NCBI GenBank assembly: GCA_964343605.1
Contig: CAYFKJ010000001.1
Span: 310,001-374,000, forward strand
Origin: CAYFKJ01 sp964343605
GTDB taxonomy: Bacteria > Pseudomonadota > Alphaproteobacteria > UBA2966
Reading direction: 5' to 3'
DNA: 64,000 nucleotides
In this document: one piece after another, positions 52,473 to 61,424 of the stretch
Numbering within the stretch: the stretch's first letter is position 1
How the letters are laid out: each line of letters starts with the position of its first letter
The notes under the pieces: generated by a model
What the model was told of the DNA's origin: nothing
What the model saw: the letters and a program-made list of their open reading frames with translations, nothing else
The model's database searches: none
Made by a program: the position numbers and the translations under genes

Positions 52473-53180
52473 TCAGAGCTGGGCCATCAGCATGGCCGCC
52501 AACCTGTCGGGTTCCGTCAGCATGCAGTCGTGTCCGGTTTCCAAAGAATAGCTTTCCCAATCCGGATCGTCGGCGGCCCGCGCGGCAAAGGCATCCATGT
52601 AATCGAGCGGCGTTTGCGTGCAGCGGATATAGGTCTTGCGCGGCACCGTGAGCCAAGCCCCCGACAATTCGAGATGTTCGGTGAACGTGCCCCACGGCTG
52701 GTCGACGCATTTGGCGTTGGCCCAGGCGGCCTGCGCCGGATCCGTTACGCCGTAGAACTCGGCGGGAATGGCGGGCAGCCTGTAGCCGTCATTCTCCTCG
52801 ACCAGCCGGGCGAAGTCCCGCGCCCGCGCCGCCGGCTGCAGGTCGATCACCGACTGGCCGCTCTCCGGTACCACGGCATCCAGGTAGACCAGGGCGCTCA
52901 AGCGCTCGGCCAGTTGATCGGCGACTCCCGTGATGACCATGCCGGCATAGGAATGACCCACGAGGACAGCGTCATCGATATCCTCCCATTTGAAGACATT
53001 GAGGATATCCCGGATGTGCGTCGACAAATTGACTTCGGGCGAAGCGAGATGGGCGCGCTCGCCCAGGCCGGTCAGCGTTGGCGTATGAACCGCATGGCCC
53101 TGCGCCCTGAGGACAGGAACGACATCGCGCCAGCACCAGCCGCCGTGATAGGCGCCATGAACGAGGACGAATGCCGCCAC
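52473..53180 (-). CDS. Alpha/beta hydrolase (EstC/hydroxynitrile-lyase-like)
   Basis: A 235-residue serine hydrolase. Oxyanion region FVLVHGAYHGGWCW, nucleophile Ser77 in VGHSYAGMVITG, and the terminal His in LETGHDCML. The pattern matches EstC-type esterases and plant hydroxynitrile lyase or methyl esterases. GTG at 53180 is chosen, having GGGAG seven bases upstream; longer frames would enter the next gene on the opposite strand. Substrate unknown. Confidence 0.85.
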   Translation of the reverse strand: MAAFVLVHGAYHGGWCWRDVVPVLRAQGHAVHTPTLTGLGERAHLASPEVNLSTHIRDILNVFKWEDIDDAVLVGHSYAGMVITGVADQLAERLSALVYLDAVVPESGQSVIDLQPAARARDFARLVEENDGYRLPAIPAEFYGVTDPAQAAWANAKCVDQPWGTFTEHLELSGAWLTVPRKTYIRCTQTPLDYMDAFAARAADDPDWESYSLETGHDCMLTEPDRLAAMLMAQL

Positions 53181-53265
53181 CTTGGTGCTCCCGATGCCGT
53201 GGTTCCAAATTTCCGGGCGGACGCTATGATCGCAACCTGACGAGCACGCCAGCCCGGAGGACAGC

Positions 53266-53610
53266 ATGCCGCCGAAAAACAATCCGCTCAAGCTCAACAA
53301 GCTGCAGCTCAAAACCTTGACGTTGTTCCAACAACTGGCGCGCTATCCGGAATCCTCGACCAAGGACCCTCAAACAGGCGAGGTGACGATCTCGACCTTT
53401 CCCAACCCGCACGGCAATCACTTCCACATCGGCGACGCCGTGGTGATGTCGAAGGATGCCTCGGGCCTGAAGAACCAGGGCGTCTGGGCGGCGCTTGAAC
53501 GCAAGGGATTGGCGCGTGCGTCCTTCCCGCTGGCCATCAAGCTGACGCCCGCCGGCCTCGATTACGATACCGGCGCGTTTCAGGAAATCCTGCACAAGGC
53601 GGATCACTGA
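53266..53610 (+). CDS. Conserved hypothetical protein
   Basis: A 114-residue cytoplasmic protein starting MPPKNNPLKLNKLQLKTLTL. It contains TISTFPNPHGNHFHIGDAVV, a His-rich strand segment, and a C-terminal amphipathic region. There is a GAGGACAGC ribosome-binding-like stretch upstream. It resembles uncharacterised alphaproteobacterial proteins of this size, but no function is known to me. It overlaps the end of the HxlR gene by seven bases. Confidence 0.7.
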   Translation: MPPKNNPLKLNKLQLKTLTLFQQLARYPESSTKDPQTGEVTISTFPNPHGNHFHIGDAVVMSKDASGLKNQGVWAALERKGLARASFPLAIKLTPAGLDYDTGAFQEILHKADH

Positions 53611-54059
53611 CCACCAATACTCTTTTTTGTTCCCGGATCGTAACAGCCGCCCTCTAGATAATAATGGCCCCACTGCATGACCTGCAGCAGCACGGGCTCC
53701 AGCGCCCGACCCGCGTCGGTTAGGTAATAGTTGTAGCGTACGGGCCTGTCCTGGTAAGGCTCGCGGTCGACGAGCCCCCATTCCATGAGCCGCCGTAATC
53801 GTTCTGAGAGGATGTTCGTCGGCATGTTCTCGGCGCTGCCCTGAAGCGCCTGGAAGGTGTGTTTGCCGTGCCACATCAGGTCCCTGACGATCAGCAGCGT
53901 CCATTTATCGCCGACCAGCTCCAAGGTCCGTGAGATCGAACAGCGGGAGCGGAAATCGTGGTTTTCTTTCCTTAGAGTCGCCGACATCGCCTCTTCGTCC
54001 GGATTGACTGCCACCTCAACCATCTCTTTTACAGCAGTGACTTGCATTTTTAAAGACAC
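53604..54059 (-). CDS. HxlR family transcriptional regulator
   Basis: A 151-residue winged-helix regulator. The HxlR pattern CSISRTLELVGDKWTLLIVR, then NILSERLRRLMEWGLV and a beta wing near YQDRPVRYNYYLTDAG, are clear. HxlR proteins respond to aldehydes, quinones or disulfide stress. It is divergent from the EamA transporter, which is a likely target. The true start may be internal (MVEVAVNPDEEA), because the first codons coincide with a direct repeat that looks like an operator. Confidence 0.9.
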   Translation of the reverse strand: MSLKMQVTAVKEMVEVAVNPDEEAMSATLRKENHDFRSRCSISRTLELVGDKWTLLIVRDLMWHGKHTFQALQGSAENMPTNILSERLRRLMEWGLVDREPYQDRPVRYNYYLTDAGRALEPVLLQVMQWGHYYLEGGCYDPGTKKSIGGQ

Positions 54060-54089
54060 CGGACTAATCTGTCACTTGCATTTTTAAAG
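54040..54089. promoter_or_regulatory. Direct repeats in the HxlR/EamA divergent region
   Basis: ACTTGCATTTTTAAAG occurs at 54040-54055 and again at 54074-54089, a spacing of 34 bases (about three helical turns). It overlaps the HxlR start and lies just upstream of the EamA gene. A pair of identical sites in this position is what one expects for HxlR autoregulation and control of the transporter. Confidence 0.6.
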
Positions 54090-54131
54090 TAACTATTTCC
54101 GCGCATGAACCGGGCAGGAGGAAGCGTCCCC

Positions 54132-55052
54132 TTGAATAAGCTTTTGTTGGCAAATCTGGCGGCAGCGGCGGCGGCGTTGAGCGCCGGCGCCTCGGTGGTT
54201 GCAACCCGCCTGGTCATCGGCGAAACCGACCCCGTGGCGCTCTCCTTTTACCGCTACGTGATCGCCGCATTCTGTATGGCGCCGATCCTGCCGTTCGTCT
54301 GGCCTCGCCATCGCCTCCCGCTTACCGAGATTGCCAAGATCGCCGTGCTCGGCGCCTTGTTCTTCGGTTTCTTCCCCTGGGCCTTCAGCGCCTCGTTGCA
54401 ATACACCCCGGCGGCACGGGGCGCGATCGGACTGTCGACCATCCCCATCCAGACGCTCATCATCGCGGCGCTGTTCGGCCGGGAGGTTTTGACGCGCAAC
54501 AAGATCGTCAGCGTCGCCCTCGCCTTCACCGGCATCGCCATCGTTTTCGGACCGGAAGCCCTGGGTGCCGCCGGCTCCGACATCCTCCTCGGCGACGGCT
54601 TGATGCTTCTCGGCGCCCTCAGCGCGGCGGTCTATTCGGTGTTCGGCCGAACAACCCTGGGGCGGCACGGACCGCTGTTTGTCACCGCGCTGGCCATGGT
54701 GTTCGGCGTGCTGGCCCTCTTGCCGCTGGCTGCCGCTGGGGGTGCGGTCGCAGGACTACCAGCATTCAGCCGGGAGGGTTGGTATGCCGTGTTGTTCCTC
54801 GGCACTCTCGGCGGGGCGATACAGTTTTCGCTGTTCACCTGGGCGTTACGCTGGCTACCGCCCACGCGCACCGTCATTTACCTGACGTTAAATCCCATCT
54901 CGGCCATGTTGCTGGCCGTCGCGATCCTCGGCGAATCGGTCACCCTTGTGCTCGTGACCGGACTGGTGTTCGTGATTTCCGGCATTTTCCTTGCCAACAA
55001 CCCAGGCAAGAAAGACAGCGCTGCCGCTGAATTGGCGGCGCGCAACTTTTGA
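54132..55052 (+). CDS. EamA/DMT-superfamily transporter
   Basis: A 306-residue inner-membrane protein of about ten helices, in two EamA repeats (YRYVIAAFCMAPILPFVWPR; GLSTIPIQTLIIAALFGREV; LNPISAMLLAVAILGESVTL). The family exports metabolites, amino acids or drugs. The TTG at 54132 has a perfect AGGAGG ten bases upstream; the ATG at 54105 precedes that site and is probably not used. It is divergent from HxlR with repeated candidate operator sites. Confidence 0.88.
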   Translation: MNKLLLANLAAAAAALSAGASVVATRLVIGETDPVALSFYRYVIAAFCMAPILPFVWPRHRLPLTEIAKIAVLGALFFGFFPWAFSASLQYTPAARGAIGLSTIPIQTLIIAALFGREVLTRNKIVSVALAFTGIAIVFGPEALGAAGSDILLGDGLMLLGALSAAVYSVFGRTTLGRHGPLFVTALAMVFGVLALLPLAAAGGAVAGLPAFSREGWYAVLFLGTLGGAIQFSLFTWALRWLPPTRTVIYLTLNPISAMLLAVAILGESVTLVLVTGLVFVISGIFLANNPGKKDSAAAELAARNF

Positions 55053-55347
55053 ATACTATTAATTAAAATACCACCCCTCTCACACCCGCATACCGGTCTT
55101 GCATGAGGCTTCGTTCATGTGAGCGATATTCGCCGTAGCCTGCTCAAATGCAAGGCGCTGGGCGGCTTGGCACTGATTGCGCGCATTAAAATCCAGGTAC
55201 AGGAAATCGCCCAGTGCGGTAAAGCTTGCTATGGGCAAGCAAATCAATTAAAAGTCGAAAAAAATCGAAGCAATATTAATATTTTGTTGGGCCCTTCTCG
55301 GCGAAGAAGTGGTTTCTGAGTACAATAATGTTAGACATGAAAAATTT

Positions 55348-56709
55348 ATGACCGATTCTCGAAAATCGGCCCGCCTACTTAATGTGGCGATTGTACTTGC
55401 GGTTGTTGTTTCGTTTTACGCTTTGCTCGAGTCGGCCTCCTATCTGGCCATCCACTATCGGGAAATTTTTAGTATCGGCGTCGACGCGGAAAAACAAAAA
55501 GAAGTGCTGGGTACAGCGCTTCCGAGCGCCAATAGTATGCCGGACGTTCCCTATTTCACCGACGAAATGGAGGTCGTGGAGGAGAATCAGTCCTACCTGC
55601 CCCACAGTCTCGGTTTCAGATCCTACAAGATGTGGGGTAACAAGGCGTTCAGCGGGAAACACCTGAATGTCAATTCAGCCGGCATCCGCTCAAACGGTGT
55701 CAAGGTCGCTAGAAAACCGAATGCGCGGAATATTGTAATTTGGGCTCTGGGCTCCTCGGAGCTGTTCGGCATTCCCGCAAACAAAGATAGTCAGACCCTT
55801 CCCGCCTACCTTGAGCGTACGCTCTCGAAAAATCACCCGGATATCAATTTCACCGTAATAAATCATTCGGTTATCGCCTACCGCACGATCCAGCAGTCGA
55901 TCCTGCTGAAATTCCTCCTCCTGAACGGGAAACCCGATCTGGTGCTCCTGTTTGACGGCGCAAACGATATCATCCAAACGGCATTCCGAACCGATATCGA
56001 AGCCGATTCGATGACCCACGCTCCACTCCGCTCCTATTGGGAACAGCACCTCAATAACAATGTCGTAAATTGGGGCGTGTTGGCTCGCGTGATTCAGGAG
56101 AGCGTGGCGGACATAGCGTTCCGGTATTCTCGCCAGGCAGTCTCGATAGCCGGAAGGAAACTCCGCGCATATTTCAAGGAAGGTGGCGTTGAGGCTTGGC
56201 GGAAAGAATACCGGAAACAAAGTCTAGCGGTCCGGGAACCGCTCAAGGCCTCATTCAAGAAGGGACTCGATCTATTCCGGCTCTCCGTCCAGGAGATAAT
56301 TCAATTGTCCAAGGCACACGGCGCCGCTGTCGTCTTGGCACAGCAACCGCACATAATGACGACAAAGAAAGCCCTGGTGGGACGCGAGATCACGGAAGTC
56401 TACAACAGCTTCAACACCAGATACGCCCTCCCCGAGGAGAGATTGGCCAGCATCATGACCGTGCCGCCAAGTATTCCAAAAAGCTACATACCCGTTGATT
56501 TGATGCAGGAAACCTACGCCAAACAGAACGATATCCTGGCGGAGTTGGCACGTACCCACACAACCGGATACGTGAACGTCGACAAAATCATCAACGATAT
56601 GAACGGCAAACCGGTTTTTTGGGATGCCGTGCACTTAACGCCTTCCGCCCACAAATTTCTCGCAAGCAAGTTCGCCGTGGAAGTCGAATTGGCCCTTGGC
56701 TTGAGGTGA
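55348..56709 (+). CDS. Membrane-anchored SGNH/GDSL-like protein
   Basis: A 453-residue protein with an N-terminal helix (LNVAIVLAVVVSFYALLESA). SGNH-type motifs can be recognised: WALGSSELFGIP for block I (Ser about 136), LLFDGANDI for block III and FWDAVHLTPSAHKFL for block V (Asp/His). The large inserted central part is helical. Such proteins may act on surface polysaccharides, for example as acyltransferase partners. Sequence around it is more A/T-rich than the average, suggesting acquisition. The start at 55348 is a choice; GTG at 55309 is possible. Confidence 0.72.
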   Translation: MTDSRKSARLLNVAIVLAVVVSFYALLESASYLAIHYREIFSIGVDAEKQKEVLGTALPSANSMPDVPYFTDEMEVVEENQSYLPHSLGFRSYKMWGNKAFSGKHLNVNSAGIRSNGVKVARKPNARNIVIWALGSSELFGIPANKDSQTLPAYLERTLSKNHPDINFTVINHSVIAYRTIQQSILLKFLLLNGKPDLVLLFDGANDIIQTAFRTDIEADSMTHAPLRSYWEQHLNNNVVNWGVLARVIQESVADIAFRYSRQAVSIAGRKLRAYFKEGGVEAWRKEYRKQSLAVREPLKASFKKGLDLFRLSVQEIIQLSKAHGAAVVLAQQPHIMTTKKALVGREITEVYNSFNTRYALPEERLASIMTVPPSIPKSYIPVDLMQETYAKQNDILAELARTHTTGYVNVDKIINDMNGKPVFWDAVHLTPSAHKFLASKFAVEVELALGLR

Positions 56710-56715
56710 GACCAG

Positions 56716-57492
56716 TCAACGTTGATATTGCGACACGATCCGATCGATCAGGCCGCTGCGCCGCAGCTCGACGAACTCACGGCGTAGAGCGGACTTGTCC
56801 GCCGTCGTCAGGCCGGCATTGCGGCTGCAGAACAGCCAAAGCGGCTTGCTGTTGAGCACGAGCGGCTCACCGATGTCTTCGGGTGCGACGCCGACCTCCT
56901 TCAAATTGTGGATCATGCTCCAGTCGATCCCGAGAATGGCGTCGACCCGGCCGCGCGAAAGCATGAGCGCCGATTGCCGGTAATCGCGCGTGACAATTTT
57001 GGTGATCTTGTCGTCGCTATCAATCTTGTGGCCGAAGGATGTTTGTCTCGCCACAGCCAGGCGAAGATTCCATAAATCCTCGTACTTGGTGAGGCGGGTG
57101 GTTTTCTTGGCGAATACGGCAGTTTTGAAATCCAGGCCGAGGTAGACCACGGCTTCGGCGACCTCCTCCGCCGCCGGCGTTCGGATGTAGATCGTGCAAT
57201 CGACCTCCCCTTGAAGAACGTATTTTCGCAGCCGGGCGGCCGGAAACGCGGCGACGCGGATATTTCGATCGCTATGCGCTCTATAGGCCCGAATGAGATC
57301 GATCAATACGCCGTGCATCTCTCCGTTCGCCTCGTGGATGGCATAAGGCGGAATGTCGAGGGCGGCAAAATGCAGCTCTTTCGCTTCGGCTCGGACCGAC
57401 GCCAAAGCCATGGCACAGATTGCTAATAAATACGGAGTGAAGGCGTAGCGCAGCAGTCCGCCGCGAAAACGAATACAAATGGGAACAGTCAT
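56716..57492 (-). CDS. Amino-acid-type periplasmic solute-binding protein
   Basis: A 258-residue family 3 binding protein. After a signal peptide (YAFTPYLLAICAMALASVRA) come the start of the lobe (LHFAALDIPPYAIHEANGEM), GVLIDLIRAYRA, and the second lobe with RLAVARQTSFGHKI and MLSRGRVDAILGI. It lacks adjacent permease genes and may be a chemosensory or signalling binding protein. ATG at 57492 is used, since longer frames run over non-coding DNA. Confidence 0.82.
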   Translation of the reverse strand: MTVPICIRFRGGLLRYAFTPYLLAICAMALASVRAEAKELHFAALDIPPYAIHEANGEMHGVLIDLIRAYRAHSDRNIRVAAFPAARLRKYVLQGEVDCTIYIRTPAAEEVAEAVVYLGLDFKTAVFAKKTTRLTKYEDLWNLRLAVARQTSFGHKIDSDDKITKIVTRDYRQSALMLSRGRVDAILGIDWSMIHNLKEVGVAPEDIGEPLVLNSKPLWLFCSRNAGLTTADKSALRREFVELRRSGLIDRIVSQYQR

Positions 57493-57608
57493 CTCTTGAT
57501 CATATAGATCAACGCCGCGGTATCGCCATTCAAACGCGGCCCAAGCATTTGCGACGCGGAAGCCATAAGTATCGCACGAGCCAACATCCCATAGCCGGAT
57601 AGCCTGGC

Positions 57609-58196
57609 CTATCGGTCCGCAGTTCCGTCGGCCATTCGACAAATCATATCGACATGGGAATCGAGCCACCTTTGATCGAGTGGCAAGCCCGCTATCAGCT
57701 TTCGAAAATAGGGCACGGCGATAGCCATCTGCACCAGGTAGCTGACGGGAGCCGCCTGCGACAGTTCTCCCCTTGCTTCGGCAGCCGAGAAAACTGCTTC
57801 CACGCTGGCCATTCTATCCTTCATAAAACCGTTGATGACCGAGCGTGCCTCGTGATCGGTGGCCGCCGCGGCAATCACCTGCGGCGCTATCTGGCCCCAC
57901 GGCGTTTCATTAAGGGCTGCCATCAGAATGCCCAGCAGCCAGGCAAGGTCGGCGCGCAAGGGCCCGTCGGTTTTCGGGGCAACGATGTCGGGACTTGCCG
58001 CTCGTTTGAAGGCATCGTTGCGCAACTGATCAATTTGCGGCCAATGCCGGTACAACGTGCTCCGGGATATCCCCGTTTTTGCGCTGACCGATCCATGAGT
58101 GACCGCCAAAACGCCGTCCTCCTGAAGGATTTCCTGTGCAGCCTCCAACGCATGCTTGCGCGTCGCGATCAGGCGCGGGTCTTCCGGTTTATTCAT
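57609..58196 (-). CDS. TetR/AcrR family transcriptional regulator
   Basis: A 195-residue repressor. The N-terminal HTH reads RKHALEAAQEILQEDGVLAV, then SVSAKTGISRSTLYRHWPQI. The C-terminal ligand domain is all-helical (about residues 75-190). It is divergent from the DUF5519 gene, with an inverted repeat in front of it that fits its operator, so it probably represses itself and that gene. Confidence 0.92.
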   Translation of the reverse strand: MNKPEDPRLIATRKHALEAAQEILQEDGVLAVTHGSVSAKTGISRSTLYRHWPQIDQLRNDAFKRAASPDIVAPKTDGPLRADLAWLLGILMAALNETPWGQIAPQVIAAAATDHEARSVINGFMKDRMASVEAVFSAAEARGELSQAAPVSYLVQMAIAVPYFRKLIAGLPLDQRWLDSHVDMICRMADGTADR

Positions 58197-58207
58197 ATCA
58201 ATTCACT

Positions 58208-58246
58208 ATAGTACAATTTGTTGCATAACGATACAAAATGTACTAT
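58208..58246. promoter_or_regulatory. TetR-type operator
   Basis: Inverted repeat ATAGTACAATTTG (58208-58220) and CAAAATGTACTAT (58234-58246), with one mismatch over 13 bases and a 13-base spacer. It begins 12 bases before the TetR start codon, in an A/T-rich promoter region. Confidence 0.7.
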
Positions 58247-58410
58247 ATCATTTTATGGCTTCGGCCATATCGTTTTTTCACCCTCGCTCGCGGAGCTGAG
58301 TACCGGCGCTCACGCATCCATTGAACAAGCGCCTAAGAGCAAAATGCGGGAACAAATTTGCCCCCTTTCCTAGCCAACATCCGGGGTCAGTCAATTCAGC
58401 AATAGAGGTC

Positions 58411-58971
58411 ATGAAAATGAAAGCTAAGACCAAAGGCGGAATATTGTCGATCATGGCATTGATCGCACTGGGAACATTCCCGGCATTTGCTGTTTCCGAA
58501 ACCCTTCCGATCCGAAAAGGTCCCCCGCCTTATACTTCGAAATTTGTGCCGCATGTCCAGGTTGGCGTCGAACCCGTCCCGGAAGTTTCAAAGGAGTTGT
58601 TGCGCCGCGTGGATAACATTCCGGGCGTTGAAATTCGTGACACAGTGATTTCAATGGCCGGCGCGTTGGGATTTTGGCTGGATGAAAAAATCCCCTTGGC
58701 CCGCCCCGATGTCATCGTCCGGGGGCGTGAGTTTGCGCATTTACATCCGGACGGCAGTCTTCATGCTTCCCTTTCACCCGAACTTGCCGCTCGTGCCGTC
58801 AAAACCGGCTGGGCCATACCTCATCCCTGGGCCAAATCGAGGCCGGGATGGGAAGGCTTCGTGATGATCTATACGCCAAGATCGATGGCTGAAATGGAGA
58901 CGGTTTTTCAGCTCGTGCTGGGATCCTACAGGTTTGTCACAGGAAAAGACGCAGCCGATTCGGATGGCTAA
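58411..58971 (+). CDS. Exported DUF5519 (luciferase-like domain) protein
   Basis: A 186-residue protein with a Sec signal peptide (ILSIMALIALGTFPAFA, cleavage after about residue 27). The mature part contains the DUF5519 pattern: RGREFAHLHPDGSLHASLSP, then AVKTGWAIPHPW and VMIYTPRSMAEM. The domain is called luciferase-like in databases, yet its activity is unknown. ATG at 58411 follows GAGG; the longer frame from 58321 has no signal peptide at its N-terminus. It is likely under the TetR regulator. Confidence 0.72.
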   Translation: MKMKAKTKGGILSIMALIALGTFPAFAVSETLPIRKGPPPYTSKFVPHVQVGVEPVPEVSKELLRRVDNIPGVEIRDTVISMAGALGFWLDEKIPLARPDVIVRGREFAHLHPDGSLHASLSPELAARAVKTGWAIPHPWAKSRPGWEGFVMIYTPRSMAEMETVFQLVLGSYRFVTGKDAADSDG

Positions 58972-59081
58972 TCCCTCTTTTCCCTCGCTTCCTGAACGCG
59001 CGGCGCACATGGGCTCGGTTTGCGGTCCCCGGCGGAATCCCTGACCGCTGGATCGCCTAGCTCAATGGCGGACTGAACGAC

Positions 59082-59348
59082 CTACTCCTTGCAGAGGTAC
59101 GAATAATAGGCGTCCGGCACGTCCAGGTCGGACTGCGGGAAGCCGCACGTCCAATCGCGCACGACACCGTTGAATACCGCCTTCTTGCCGTATTTGGCGC
59201 AGTGGGCGACGGCCACTTTCTCAACGTCGCCACGAGTGGTGAACGCGCCGGCGCAGGCCGAGTAGTCGTGGCGCGTCACGGTCGAAGGCCGGATGTCGGT
59301 CTGGCAGGCGGCAACAATAAACAAGATGCCCAAAAGAATCGGCTTCAT
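59082..59348 (-). CDS. Small lipoprotein
   Basis: An 88-residue protein with a lipobox (LLGILFIVAACQTD, Cys about 15) and three or four further cysteines in the mature part (YSACAGAFTT, AHCAKYGKK, WTCGFPQ, YLCKE), suggesting disulfides. A GGGGAG site precedes the ATG at 59348. No family is recognised. It is monocistronic. Confidence 0.6.
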   Translation of the reverse strand: MKPILLGILFIVAACQTDIRPSTVTRHDYSACAGAFTTRGDVEKVAVAHCAKYGKKAVFNGVVRDWTCGFPQSDLDVPDAYYSYLCKE

Positions 59349-59519
59349 GCTCTCCCCCAAAAGAATATTCTACCGGTGCATCAATTTGTCGCGAGCGAAT
59401 ACTAGCTAATCGCGTTAATCTATGGCTATCCGAATCTAGTTTGTTGTTCAGGCGTAACAATCGAATTCACGCAGAGATAAATACCGAAGACCGCCGAGGG
59501 AAGGATATTAGGGGATATC

Positions 59520-60263
59520 GTGGCTAGCGGACTTAAGGGATTTCTGAAACTCGTTATCGGATCGATCCGCGATCTGGCGCCGATTCTGATCGTCGTCGGC
59601 TTCTTCCAACTCGTCGTCCTGCAGCAGCCTTTGCCCAACATCTGGTCATTGGCGGGCGGTGTTGTACTGGTGTTGCTCGGCCTCACGCTCTTCATTCAGG
59701 GCCTGGAGATGGCTCTCTTCCCCATCGGCGGCGGTATGGCCGACGCGTTCGCCAAGAAGGGCAGCCTGTTCTGGCTCTTGCTGTTCGCCTTTGCGCTGGG
59801 CTTCGGAACGACGGCGGCGGAGCCCGCCCTCACCGCCGTGGCGGCGGAGGCGGCCAGCATCGCATCGGCCGCCGGGGCCGTCGATGACAATGACGAGGCC
59901 CGAGCGGTTTACGCTTTCTCTCTTCGCCTTACCGTGGCGATCTCCGTGGGCGTCGCCCTGCTGGTCGGCGTTTTCCGCATCCTGAAAGGCTGGCCGGTGC
60001 ACTACCTCATCATCGGCGGCTATTGCGCCGTGGTGATCATGACTTTTTTCGCGCCGACCGACATCATCGGCATCGCCTATGATTCGGGCGGCGTCACAAC
60101 CTCAACCATTACCGTACCTTTGGTCACGGCGCTGGGCGTCGGCTTGGCCCAGGTTATCCGGGGCCGCAATCCGATGATCGACGGCTTCGGCCTGATCGCT
60201 TTCGCCAGCCTGACCCCCATGATCTTCGTCATGGCATTCGGCATGATCTGGGCAGCATTGTAG
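59520..60263 (+). CDS. DUF1538 membrane protein, first subunit
   Basis: A 247-residue polytopic membrane protein of about six to seven helices. The two conserved elements of DUF1538 are visible: GTTAAEPALTAVAAEAASIA at about residue 98 and IAYDSGGVTTSTITVPLVTA at about 185, followed by GRNPMIDGFGLIAFASL. The start is GTG with AGGGG five bases upstream. It is the first gene of a coupled operon with a second DUF1538 subunit, a PII-like protein and a CBS protein, which argues for a regulated transporter. The substrate is unknown. Confidence 0.85.
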   Translation: MASGLKGFLKLVIGSIRDLAPILIVVGFFQLVVLQQPLPNIWSLAGGVVLVLLGLTLFIQGLEMALFPIGGGMADAFAKKGSLFWLLLFAFALGFGTTAAEPALTAVAAEAASIASAAGAVDDNDEARAVYAFSLRLTVAISVGVALLVGVFRILKGWPVHYLIIGGYCAVVIMTFFAPTDIIGIAYDSGGVTTSTITVPLVTALGVGLAQVIRGRNPMIDGFGLIAFASLTPMIFVMAFGMIWAAL

Positions 60264-60276
60264 GGGAGCGGCGGAT

Positions 60277-61077
60277 ATGGAATTCATCACCCACCTGCTC
60301 TCAACCATCCTTTCGACATGCATCGACGTCATTCCCATCGTCGCCATCCTGTTCGGCTTCCAGTTCCTGGTGATCCGCCAGCCCCTGCCGCACATGAAAC
60401 GGATCATCATCGGTTTGTTCTACGTGCTGATCGGCCTGGCGCTGTTCCTGGTCGGGCTGGAACAGGCTCTGTTCCCGCTGGGTGAACTGATGGCCCAACA
60501 ACTGACCGACCCGGCGTTCATTTACGCGGGTGGCAAGGCGGCGCTTGAGGCCCACTGGGCGGATTACGCCTGGGTCTACGTGTTCGCCGCCGCCATCGGC
60601 TTCGCCACGACCATTGCCGAGCCCTCCCTGATTGCCGTCGCCATCAAGGCCAGCGAGGTGTCGGCCGGCGCCATCGGCGTGTGGGGCCTGCGCATCGCCG
60701 TCGCGCTGGGCGTTGCCATCGGCGTCAGCCTGGGCGCTTTCCGCATCGTCACGGGAACGCCTCTGCCCTATTACATCATTGCGGGTTACGTCGTGGTCAT
60801 CATCCAGACTTTCTTCGCCTCTCGCACAATCATACCGCTGGCCTACGATTCGGGCGGCGTCACGACCTCGACGGTGACAGTTCCGCTGGTGGCTGCCCTG
60901 GGCCTGGGACTGGCGTCCACCATTCCGGGCCGCAGCCCGCTGATCGACGGTTTCGGCCTGATCGCCTTCGCCAGTCTGTTTCCCATCATCACGGTTCTGG
61001 GGTATGCCCAGGCGAGTGAATTGTGGCAGAAGTTCAAATCCGCCAAGGGCGCGGAAGAATCAAGGAGTGCTACATGA
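60277..61077 (+). CDS. DUF1538 membrane protein, second subunit
   Basis: A 266-residue homolog of the preceding protein with matching elements: ATTIAEPSLIAVAIKASEVS and LAYDSGGVTTSTVTVPLVAA, then GRSPLIDGFGLIAFASL. The pair probably forms a heterodimer that mirrors the tandem domains found fused in other DUF1538 proteins. A GGGGAG-like site lies just upstream. Its stop overlaps the start of the PII-like gene (ATGA), so expression is coupled. Confidence 0.85.
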   Translation: MEFITHLLSTILSTCIDVIPIVAILFGFQFLVIRQPLPHMKRIIIGLFYVLIGLALFLVGLEQALFPLGELMAQQLTDPAFIYAGGKAALEAHWADYAWVYVFAAAIGFATTIAEPSLIAVAIKASEVSAGAIGVWGLRIAVALGVAIGVSLGAFRIVTGTPLPYYIIAGYVVVIIQTFFASRTIIPLAYDSGGVTTSTVTVPLVAALGLGLASTIPGRSPLIDGFGLIAFASLFPIITVLGYAQASELWQKFKSAKGAEESRSAT

Positions 61078-61424
61078 AATTCAAGCTCATCATGGCTCTG
61101 GTCGACGACGACCACACCGATGCCGTCATAGACGCCGCCAGGGACGCCGGCTGCACGGGCAGCACGGTCATCACCTCGGCGCGGGGTGAGGGCATGAAAC
61201 GGGAATCGACTTTCCTCGGCCTGTCGCTATCCGGCCAGCGGGACCTTTGCATGTTCCTGGTGGCCGACCAATTGTCCCGCGACATTCTCGAAGCCATCGC
61301 CGTGGCCGGCGAGTTCGACGCCAAACCCGGCACCGGCATCGCCTTCCAGGTCAATATCGAGGATGCCGTCGGCCTGGCTTCACAACTGGAAACCATCACG
61401 CACGAAATCGAGGATCAGATATGA
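61074..61424 (+). CDS. PII-like signalling protein
   Basis: A 116-residue protein with the GlnB/PII fold outline: KLIMALVDDDHTDAVIDAAR, a T-loop-like segment ITSARGEGMKRESTFLGL, and the C-loop region AKPGTGIAFQVNIEDAVGL. The canonical uridylylated Tyr and the RQKGH/YRGAEY T-loop of GlnB are absent, so it is a divergent PII rather than nitrogen-regulatory GlnB/GlnK. The GTGIAFQ segment suggests nucleotide binding. Sitting between DUF1538 membrane genes and a CBS protein, it is likely to gate that transporter, as GlnK does for AmtB. Confidence 0.82.
   Translation: MKFKLIMALVDDDHTDAVIDAARDAGCTGSTVITSARGEGMKRESTFLGLSLSGQRDLCMFLVADQLSRDILEAIAVAGEFDAKPGTGIAFQVNIEDAVGLASQLETITHEIEDQI

Noticed and set aside
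55119..55319. 66-codon ORF in the gap before the SGNH gene
   Set aside because: No RBS, atypical composition, no recognisable motif; the 295-base gap shows nothing else supportable.
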